In this document: positions 43,917 to 51,788 of the stretch, one piece after another
Layout: the number at the start of each line of letters is the position of its first letter
Numbering within the stretch: position 1 is the first letter of the stretch
DNA from: QIAW01 sp035487295
GTDB lineage: Bacteria; Acidobacteriota; Terriglobia; Terriglobales; Acidobacteriaceae
Reading direction: 5' to 3'
Length of the DNA stretch: 64,000 bases
Assembly (NCBI GenBank): GCA_035487295.1
Contig: DATHMH010000025.1
Span: 33,231 to 97,230 of the forward strand
Notes under the pieces: model-generated
Databases searched by the model: none
The model's input: the letters and a program-made list of their open reading frames with translations, nothing else
What the model was told of the DNA's origin: nothing
Position numbers and translations under genes: made by a program

Positions 43917-46900
43917 CTAAGAGCTGAAAGCAGACTTTTCACTGGCGACAGGCATATCCAGCACCTCTCGCACCTTGCTCAGCAGTTCAGACTGGCCATA
44001 CGGCTTCTGCAAAAATGGAAGGTTGTGTTTGAGCACATCTTCCCGCAAAGCAGAGTTATCTGTGTAGCCGGATGTATAGATGAGGCGCACCCCGGGTCGC
44101 AGCCGTTGCAGGCGCTTGGCCAGCTCCGGACCACTGACTTCCGGCATGACAACGTCTGTTAATACCACGTCAATACGGCCTTCGTGCTCGCGACAGATGC
44201 GCTCAGCCTCGCCGGCGTGGGCTGCCTTGAGCACGGTGTAGCCCTGGGCCTGCAGCATCGCACTGGTCATCTCGCGCAATGCCGCATGATCTTCAACCAG
44301 CAGGACGGTTTCTGTTCCCTTCAGCTCTTGCGGTGGCTTGTGCTCACTCACGGTCACAGGCTCGGCTTCAAAGCTGCGCGGCAAGTAGACCTTGAATATT
44401 GTTCCAGCGCCAAGCTCACTGGTTACATCCACGCAGCCCCCTGCCTGTTGCACGATGCCGTAGATGGTGGAGAGCCCCAGACCTGTGCCGCGCCCTACTT
44501 CTTTGGTGGTGAAAAAAGGCTCGAAGATGCGGGCCATGGTTTCTTTGCTCATGCCGCAGCCGGTATCGCTGGCTTGCAGCATGACATATTTCCCCGGCCG
44601 CACTTTGACGTCTCCATTCTTACCCTCACGCTCAACCACGGTGTTGCCGGTGGCAAAGTGCAGATGGCCGCCGTGCGGCATGGCGTCGCGGGCATTGACC
44701 GCCAGATTCATGATGACCTGCTCAATCTGGCTGCGATCGCCCCTGATGAATCCAAGATCGCTGGCCAAGTCCGTGGTCAGCTCGACGTCTTCGCCGATCA
44801 CCCGCTCCAGCATGGTCTTCATGCTGAGGACAATGCTGTTCAGATTGAGCACCCAGGGCTGAACGATCTTATGGCGGCTGAAGGCGAGCAATTGATTGGT
44901 GAGGCCGGCGGCGCGGTCAGCGGCCTTCTCAACCTGGCGCAGGGCTTCCGCGTCGGGGTTCGCTGGGCGATCAAGCAGCAGCCTGGTATATCCCAGGATC
45001 ACCGTGAGCAGGTTATTGAAATCATGGGCAACGCCTCCTGCCAGCCGGCCAATAGCATCCATCTTTTCCACTTGCTGCAGCCGATTTTCCAGATGCTTCT
45101 GCCGGGTTACATCCTGGGCAATGATTTCGGCGATGTCTGCCGAGCCTTGCGGATCGGGAATGCGGCGTCCGCTCAATTGCACGATGATGGGCGTGCCGTT
45201 TTTGCGTTTCCAGGTAACTTCTAAGTCTTCCACGCGCTCGGCAGCGTCAAGTGCCTCCTGCACACGCGAGAAATCAGCCGGATTGGCGTATACCTGGGTC
45301 GCCGGGTTCAGCGTTAGTACCTCTTCTTTGGAGCCGTAGCCCAGCATTACAACCATGGCGCGATTCACTTCAAGATAGCAACCGCTTCGCGCGCGGTAAA
45401 TGCCATACACGGCGCTTTCGAACAGATCGCGATAGCGCGCCTCAGCCACTGTCTTCCATTTCAGGGCGTCTTCCACAATGGCCAGCTCCTGCTCGCGCCG
45501 GTTCAGCCGGTGCTGATAGATGCCCACGATCCACCACAGCGACAGCGCGGCTGCCATCATGCACAGGATGTCGAACCACAAGGTTTGATAGAAATGAGGT
45601 TTCAGGTGGAAAGGGAACGAAGCTCCTGTCTGGTTCCACACGCCGTCGTTATTGGCGGCGATGACCTGGAAGGTATATTGCCCGGGCGGAATTTTGCCAT
45701 AGTAGGCCACGCGGCGGCTACCGGCATCGGTCCAATTCCGATCATAGCCTTCCAATTTATATTTGAATCGCACCTTCTCAGGCGCCAGCAAACTGAGACC
45801 CGTGTAATGAAATTCGAGGTCGCCTCTTCCGGGTCGAACTTCGGCTGCCTGACCAGGAGTAAACGGGTTCTGGTCAATGTTGATCTCTTCAATGTGGACC
45901 GGAGGCGGCAAGGTATTGATTGACAATTTGTCAGGATCGGCGATAGATACACCTTTTGCCATGGCAAACCAGATGCGTCCATCGTGGCTCTTGAAGGCCC
46001 CGGGTTGATTGCCTTCTGCTGCCACACTGCTGCTCAGTCCGTGCTCTAATCCGTAGACTACAGGATTAATGGAATGAATCGTTCCCGCGGCGAAATCATT
46101 CAGTTGTTGTTTGGAGACCCGGAAAACCCCTGTGCTGCAGCTCATCCAAAGATTCTGCCGGTCGTCTTCAACAATATGATAGATCGCTTCGCAATACAGG
46201 CCATCGCTTGCTGTGTAGTTTGTGAATTTGCCGTCTTTGAGCCTGCTGAGGCCCTCGTAGGTCGCGATCCACAGGACACCATCTGGATCCATGTACAAAT
46301 CTTCGATGAAGCTGTTTCCCAGGCCATCGTTTTCCCTATAGGCGCGAAATTTGCCATTTCTGTATACACCCAGGCCGGCTCGCGTGCCGATCCAGAGTTC
46401 GCCTTCGGGGCCTTCGGCCAAATCTCTTACGCTGAGTCTTCCTGTGATGTCGGAGGGAAGGCCATCCTGGGCACTGTAAGTGGTGTAGGTTGCAGCCTTC
46501 TCATCTTTAAACCGGAAGAGCCCCTTGTCTTCATCCGTGCCCACCCAAATAGCGCCTGTATGGTCTTGAAGGATGATTCTCGAATACACGCCGGAAATCA
46601 CATTTTGGAATGTCGGAGGTTCAGGGCAGGGTTGGTTGCCGCAGCTGACAGGCAGACGGGAACGATAGACGCCAAAATCTTCCAGGGATACCCACAGGCG
46701 CCCGCCGTGGTCCTCAGAAAGTGAGATCACCCGGCTGCTGGGCAGCCCTTGCTTCTCTGCATAGCGAGTGAATGTACCGTCGCGCGAAGCCAACAGTCCG
46801 TTGTAGGCTCCAATCCAGAGAGTCCCGGTGTGGTCTTCAAAAATAGTCTGAATCTCATCATTGGGCAGGCCGTCTTCTTTCGTGTAACTGACAAACTGGC

Positions 46901-47900
46901 CTCGATGCAAACGCACCAGTCCTTCATAAGCAGTTCCCACCCACAGGTTACCTTCGCGGTCTTCGGAGATCGCCGTGATATTGGCCAGCAAAACCGTGCC
47001 CGGCAGCCCTGATGAAGATATCTTTCCATCTTTATAGCGATTCAGGCCGGCATTGGTTCCGATCCAGAGATTGCCCTGGGCATCTTCATAGAGGCGCCGC
47101 ACCAGATTGGAAGACAGGCCGTCGGCGCTCGTATAGTGCCTCAGTTTGCCGTCTTTGAGCCGAAATAGCCCGTCGTTGGTTCCGATCCAGAGTGCCCGTT
47201 GCCGGTCGAGGCAAAGCGCCTTGATGGGAGAGCTGGGCTTTGGTTCTCCGGCAACATGGGAGATGATCTTTCCATTTTGGAATTTGCTGATGCTGCCGCT
47301 TCGTGTAGCGATCCACACGCTGCTGTCGGAATCGCAGGCCAGCGCCGGTACGCCGCTATCGGCGAGCCCGTCTTTTGCAGTGTAATTGGTGAACCTTCCA
47401 TCTTTGTAATGGCTTAATCCACTCCAGGTGCCGATCCAGATGCCGCCTTCCGGATCTTTACAAAGCGACGCGGTGTAATCGGCCACCAGCCCATTTTGTG
47501 TGGTGTAAACCGTGAATTGCCCGTCTTTATACCGGCTTACGCCGCCGTGGGTAGCGATCCATAAACTTGAATCGTCGGCCTCGACCAGTTTCAGGATTTC
47601 GCTGTCAGGCAGTTGAGTCTTGTTTCGCGCATCGAATGTGGTGAAACTCACGCCATCGAAACGAGCGAGGCCCTGCCTGGTCCCCACCCAAATATAGCCG
47701 TCACGAGTCTGGAGAATGGCGGAAACACTATTCTGCGGCAGTCCCTGCGGTTGCTGCCTGACGTCCAGCACCTTCCATCCCGGCTCTGTTTTCGGGTCCA
47801 GAGAGAAGGCGTGTGCGTTGAAGAGCAAACCAATCAGAAAAAGCACCGCTGCGAACGTTTCGAAGTTCCGAGAACGTGACTTCGGCATTGCGCTATTCAC
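43917..47900 (-). CDS. Giant hybrid sensor kinase with two-component regulator propeller
   Basis: A 1327-residue membrane protein. A signal segment (about 15-30) precedes many regulator-propeller repeats (WIGTNDGLFRLKDG type, about 40-700) that form an outer sensing domain. A Y_Y_Y-type beta domain (about 705-780), a transmembrane helix (about 785-805), a PAS domain (about 845-970), a HisKA box (GGVAHDFNNLL), a HATPase domain with GTGLGLSTIYGIVQQAGG and a C-terminal receiver (IDVVLTDVVMPEVSG) follow. There is no DNA-binding domain, so signal output probably needs a partner. The extracytoplasmic ligand is likely a polysaccharide fragment, by analogy. Confidence 0.93.
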   Translation of the reverse strand: MNSAMPKSRSRNFETFAAVLFLIGLLFNAHAFSLDPKTEPGWKVLDVRQQPQGLPQNSVSAILQTRDGYIWVGTRQGLARFDGVSFTTFDARNKTQLPDSEILKLVEADDSSLWIATHGGVSRYKDGQFTVYTTQNGLVADYTASLCKDPEGGIWIGTWSGLSHYKDGRFTNYTAKDGLADSGVPALACDSDSSVWIATRSGSISKFQNGKIISHVAGEPKPSSPIKALCLDRQRALWIGTNDGLFRLKDGKLRHYTSADGLSSNLVRRLYEDAQGNLWIGTNAGLNRYKDGKISSSGLPGTVLLANITAISEDREGNLWVGTAYEGLVRLHRGQFVSYTKEDGLPNDEIQTIFEDHTGTLWIGAYNGLLASRDGTFTRYAEKQGLPSSRVISLSEDHGGRLWVSLEDFGVYRSRLPVSCGNQPCPEPPTFQNVISGVYSRIILQDHTGAIWVGTDEDKGLFRFKDEKAATYTTYSAQDGLPSDITGRLSVRDLAEGPEGELWIGTRAGLGVYRNGKFRAYRENDGLGNSFIEDLYMDPDGVLWIATYEGLSRLKDGKFTNYTASDGLYCEAIYHIVEDDRQNLWMSCSTGVFRVSKQQLNDFAAGTIHSINPVVYGLEHGLSSSVAAEGNQPGAFKSHDGRIWFAMAKGVSIADPDKLSINTLPPPVHIEEINIDQNPFTPGQAAEVRPGRGDLEFHYTGLSLLAPEKVRFKYKLEGYDRNWTDAGSRRVAYYGKIPPGQYTFQVIAANNDGVWNQTGASFPFHLKPHFYQTLWFDILCMMAAALSLWWIVGIYQHRLNRREQELAIVEDALKWKTVAEARYRDLFESAVYGIYRARSGCYLEVNRAMVVMLGYGSKEEVLTLNPATQVYANPADFSRVQEALDAAERVEDLEVTWKRKNGTPIIVQLSGRRIPDPQGSADIAEIIAQDVTRQKHLENRLQQVEKMDAIGRLAGGVAHDFNNLLTVILGYTRLLLDRPANPDAEALRQVEKAADRAAGLTNQLLAFSRHKIVQPWVLNLNSIVLSMKTMLERVIGEDVELTTDLASDLGFIRGDRSQIEQVIMNLAVNARDAMPHGGHLHFATGNTVVEREGKNGDVKVRPGKYVMLQASDTGCGMSKETMARIFEPFFTTKEVGRGTGLGLSTIYGIVQQAGGCVDVTSELGAGTIFKVYLPRSFEAEPVTVSEHKPPQELKGTETVLLVEDHAALREMTSAMLQAQGYTVLKAAHAGEAERICREHEGRIDVVLTDVVMPEVSGPELAKRLQRLRPGVRLIYTSGYTDNSALREDVLKHNLPFLQKPYGQSELLSKVREVLDMPVASEKSAFSS

Positions 47901-48077
47901 TCGGTGCGTGCGACCGCAAGGGGGAGAAGCTGGCGCGGGGGGCCTTCAGGATAACGGTCGTTACGCGGTTTCGCGAACAAGTATACTTCAAACTAAAAAG
48001 CTTCGGCTTAAGTTTTTGCTGAGAGCAATGGCCAACAAGCGACAGGTTGAGTTCCCGTTTTTGGACGGTGCAGTCCT

Positions 48078-50243
48078 TTATTGCAGGTCGAGCAACCAGA
48101 TGTTACCGGTGCTTTGGCCGTACTCAAAGACGATCTGCCTGCCGGCGGGAGACCATGCAGGATAGCGTACATAAATGCCAGGCTGAGAAAAGTGTGTGAG
48201 CTGGGTTTCTTGTCTTGTAGTCTGCGAGATGGAGTAGATATTCCACTGGCCGTCATGGAAGCCGGCGAAGGCGATGCGGTCGCCATCCGGAGACCAGCTG
48301 TAAGGCCAGTTCTGCCCCGGTGTTTTTGTCAATCGGCTGATGGCGCCGCCCCCGCTGGGCATGATGCCGATTTGCGTGTCGCCTCCAATCCTTTCTTCGA
48401 CGGCAAGCAGCTTGCCATCCGGCGACCAGCAAGGCCAGCCGACAGAATGTTTTTCCGCGGTAATCTGTTTTGGGATTCCGTCACTCAACCTTGCAGTCCA
48501 GACATTGATAAATCCACCGCTTCCCGTCTGATAGGCGACCTGGGTGCCGTCAGGCGAGAGATGAGCAAAATTCATATCGGCCGGCCCCTCAGCGATTTTG
48601 TGCACGGCGCCGCTGGAATGATCGCGGGCAAGGATCTCGATCCTGTCTCGCGACTGCGGCGCCATCCATGTCAAGTCTCCTGTAGGGAGCCAGTCGGGAT
48701 GGAAACCTCCGCTTGGTGACATCTGCTGCGGATTTTTGCCATCGTCGTTCATGGTCCAAACCTGCGTGGGCATCGCGGGTTGAATGACCGTAAACGCAAC
48801 CGTCTTTCCGTCGGGAGAGATGGCGGGGTTAGATTTGCGCAGCCGGGTATCACGCGTGAGCGCAACCGGCTGCCCGGCGGCATTCCCCGATGCGTCAAGC
48901 GCGACCGAATAGAGATTGTCGAAGGTGGCGATTGCGGAAAATAGAAGATGGTGTCCATCGGGTGAGATGGCGAGATGATGAGCGGTTTCGTTGCCCAGGT
49001 TGTGCAGCTTGCGGCCCTTGCCGAGGGCCGTCCCCGATTCGGGATCCATCCGCACCATCCAGATGCCCGGTCCCTCACCATCGCCCGATGCGAAAAAGAT
49101 GGTTCGCCCATCGGGAGAATAGATCGCATCGTAAGCAAAAATATTGATGAGGACAGGGAATACTCCGCCGCCGCTGGGATCGACGCTCCAGATACCATCG
49201 GCATTAGTAAAGATGATCCGCTTGCCCTCCGGTGACCATTGCGGTCCGGAGTGCCCAATGGGTCCATACTGAATCGGCTTATCCGGGCGCGTGAGCTGCT
49301 TCAAAGTCCCGTCGGTGACCGCGACCGTCCAGATGGTCGAGTCCGGGGATGCGCCGAATTCCATGGCTGCGGGCGCGCCAGAATCAGCCGACTGGAAGGC
49401 AATATGCGAACCGTCTGGCGACCATGCCGGCCGAGCGCCAAAATCGGTCAGCCTTCTGGGCTGCCCACCCAGCGCTGAGACCAGCCAGATGCCTCCCTTG
49501 ATCTTGGAGTGATAGGCCAGCCATTGCCCGTTGGGTGACCATGCCGGCGCCACGTTCTGGCCGCCATCGGCGGTGACGGCCAACTCCGTTCCCCCCGGTG
49601 CGAGCTGGCGAACATAAATCTCGAACTTGCCACTCGAGTCAGAGCAGTAGGCCAGCGAATTTCCGTCGGGCGAGAAGGTCGGATAAATATCAAGGCCAGC
49701 GGAAAATGTCACCTGGCTCTTCCGCCTGACCGAATTGCTGGTTGCGCTTTGCCACCAGAACGTCAGACCGGCAACAACCAAGGCGGCGGCGGCGATGCCG
49801 GCTATCCTGGCACTCTTTTTCCTGAACCAGAGTGTCTGCGCTGTGCCAGGGACTTGTTGCGGAAGACTGTCGCCATGAGAAGCCGGCTCGGTTGCCGCAT
49901 CTTTGTTGGCGGCCGGTTCTTTTACCGGAGCGATAAAGCGGTAGCCGCGCCCCTGCACGGTCTCAATGTATTTCGGCTGCTTGCTGTCATCGCCCAGGGC
50001 TTTTCTTAACAGGGCAATTTCGCGGCTGAGGGCGTTCTCGGTGACAAAGGCATCGCCCCAAACCGCGTTCAGGATATCCGTCTTCCCCAGCATCTGATTG
50101 TTGTTTTCAATCAGGAAAATCAGCAACTCCAGGGCCTTGGGCTCAAGCGCCACCGGTTGGCCTGCCTTCAACAGGCGAAACGACGAGGTTTCAACCCGGA
50201 AATCGCCGAATTCGTAAGTTGCTGATTTGTTTATAGTTGTCAT
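48078..50243 (-). CDS. Winged-helix regulator with TolB-like propeller
   Basis: A 721-residue protein. The OmpR-type winged helix (about 3-100: LLKAGQPVALEPKALELL, NAVWGDAFVTENALSREIALLRKALGDD, ETVQGRGYRFIAPV) is followed by a transmembrane helix (about 145-165) and a WD40/PD40 beta propeller with many SPDGxxxA units (about 180-720). It is a CadC-like one-component membrane regulator with a propeller sensor. An ATG at 50243 is chosen; a GTG three codons upstream is possible. The two propeller-bearing regulators (this and the kinase) are neighbours. Confidence 0.9.
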   Translation of the reverse strand: MTTINKSATYEFGDFRVETSSFRLLKAGQPVALEPKALELLIFLIENNNQMLGKTDILNAVWGDAFVTENALSREIALLRKALGDDSKQPKYIETVQGRGYRFIAPVKEPAANKDAATEPASHGDSLPQQVPGTAQTLWFRKKSARIAGIAAAALVVAGLTFWWQSATSNSVRRKSQVTFSAGLDIYPTFSPDGNSLAYCSDSSGKFEIYVRQLAPGGTELAVTADGGQNVAPAWSPNGQWLAYHSKIKGGIWLVSALGGQPRRLTDFGARPAWSPDGSHIAFQSADSGAPAAMEFGASPDSTIWTVAVTDGTLKQLTRPDKPIQYGPIGHSGPQWSPEGKRIIFTNADGIWSVDPSGGGVFPVLINIFAYDAIYSPDGRTIFFASGDGEGPGIWMVRMDPESGTALGKGRKLHNLGNETAHHLAISPDGHHLLFSAIATFDNLYSVALDASGNAAGQPVALTRDTRLRKSNPAISPDGKTVAFTVIQPAMPTQVWTMNDDGKNPQQMSPSGGFHPDWLPTGDLTWMAPQSRDRIEILARDHSSGAVHKIAEGPADMNFAHLSPDGTQVAYQTGSGGFINVWTARLSDGIPKQITAEKHSVGWPCWSPDGKLLAVEERIGGDTQIGIMPSGGGAISRLTKTPGQNWPYSWSPDGDRIAFAGFHDGQWNIYSISQTTRQETQLTHFSQPGIYVRYPAWSPAGRQIVFEYGQSTGNIWLLDLQ

Positions 50244-50332
50244 TGCAATCACTGCAAGCTCACAAAAATATCACACCTGCATCAAGACCTTGTAACCCCC
50301 CAAAACTTTAACTCTGCATAGGAGTAAGACGC

Positions 50333-51193
50333 ATGAAAGGTCTTTACTGTGCAGTTTTGTTTTTGTGGCCCATGCTATGGTGCGCCCCGGTTCTGGCAGC
50401 GGCCGATGCGGTGCCGCTCAGGGTCATCCATCAACTGCCAATCGTATCGGCTTGCATCAACGGCCAAGGCCCTTATGAGTTTCTGCTCGATACGGGAACC
50501 GAATCGACTTTAGTGGATCAAAGTCTCACCGAAGAATTGCAACTTAACATTGTAGACAGGCTTCAGCTCATCAGCGCAAACGGAATGCATCCGGTTGGAC
50601 GCGCCATCGCTGAAAGCGTTACATTGGGTCCCAAAACCGTGACCAGCGTTGAACTGCTGGTTGACGACCTGCGGGAGTTGCACGCAGTGGCTCCGCAGTT
50701 GAGGGGTATCCTGGGAGAGAACTTCCTGTCTCAGCTTAACTTTCTCCTGGACTACCGCCATCGCCAGGTCAAGTTTGGCCCGCCTCCGGAGGAAGGCGCT
50801 GCAGTTCGCATCCCATTCACTATTCAAGATGGACGCATCCTGCTGACTGCGGTGATTTCGGGAAAAGAACCACTGCGCTTTGAGCTCGATTCCGGCGCCA
50901 GCACTACCATGCTCTTCGGAACGCAATCTCGAGATCAGGTTGCGCCGGGCACATCGGCATTCCTGCATAACAATGAAGGCAGCACCGCGGTCGGGGAGGT
51001 GCATATCCCGGAATTGCGGATTGGGTCCCTCATGCTGCACAACATGGCTGCCGGAGTGATAGAAAGCACGGGAGAACAAGAGGCCGGCGTTGACGGCCTG
51101 CTGCCTACGAACCTGTTCGACAGCGTGTACTTTGACTTTGCGGAACAATCCATCTTTGTGACTGGGAAAAAGATCACGTCAGCAGCTAAATGA
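50333..51193 (+). CDS. Secreted retropepsin-like aspartic protease
   Basis: A 286-residue protein with a signal peptide (about 1-24) and two aspartyl protease motifs: LLDTGTES (D53) and ELDSGAS (D186). Two copies in one chain suggest a pseudo-dimeric active site formed inside one polypeptide. It probably acts in the periplasm; the substrate is unknown. It is divergent from the winged-helix/TolB regulator gene. Confidence 0.85.
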   Translation: MKGLYCAVLFLWPMLWCAPVLAAADAVPLRVIHQLPIVSACINGQGPYEFLLDTGTESTLVDQSLTEELQLNIVDRLQLISANGMHPVGRAIAESVTLGPKTVTSVELLVDDLRELHAVAPQLRGILGENFLSQLNFLLDYRHRQVKFGPPPEEGAAVRIPFTIQDGRILLTAVISGKEPLRFELDSGASTTMLFGTQSRDQVAPGTSAFLHNNEGSTAVGEVHIPELRIGSLMLHNMAAGVIESTGEQEAGVDGLLPTNLFDSVYFDFAEQSIFVTGKKITSAAK

Positions 51194-51788
51194 AATGCGG
51201 CAGTCTGTCAGGAAGTAGTGGGGGAGGGGGGTACTACCTGGAGTAGTCGATGCAGTGATAAGCGGTTCACAATCAATCAGTTAGGAAAATGGCGGAGCAA
51301 TGGGGAAGTAGTTCTTGAACTGCAGTTCTCAGTTCTCGGTTCTCAGTTTCGAACCAAGGGAAGCTAACGTGAGCTTGTGCGGCGAGGCAGGTTTGTTGCT
51401 TTCCGGCTAGTCGAGAAGACGACACGGTTTGAAGGGGGGTGGGGTTATTAAGTAACGTCTGAGAGGATCGCTGTTCGAGAGGGGGGTGGGGGGTTACTAA
51501 GTAACCTCTGAGCGGCAGAGGCAGAGATACCTTATCGTCCGCCCTGGAGCCAGGGAGGCGAGGGATGGAGTTTTCAAAGACCGCGGGGCCGGCGCCCAAA
51601 TCGATCATGCCAAGCAATTGCACCGAAGGCAAGGATTTGATACCAGAGTTCAATTTTGGCGGAGTCAGCCGGTGGATGCTTCCTTCCTTAGCGACTTCAA
51701 ATATGTGGCGACTTGCGCGGTAGCAGGATACAGCTCCTGTGGAACTGTTCTAAAGACCCGCATTCTGGAAAGAACATTAAAAAGAACA
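51194..51788. repeat. Intergenic region with G-rich direct repeats
   Basis: No gene was recognised in this 595-bp space. Two related segments, 51434-51463 and 51481-51512, share GGGGGGTGGGG, GTTA-TAAGTAAC and TCTGAG parts; in the second GGTTACT-A-AGTAACC is a perfect palindrome. G-runs also occur at 51220-51231. A CAGTTCTCAGTTCTCGG stretch at 51316-51350 is a repeat. The G-runs may form quadruplex-like structures. The function is unknown. Confidence 0.6.
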
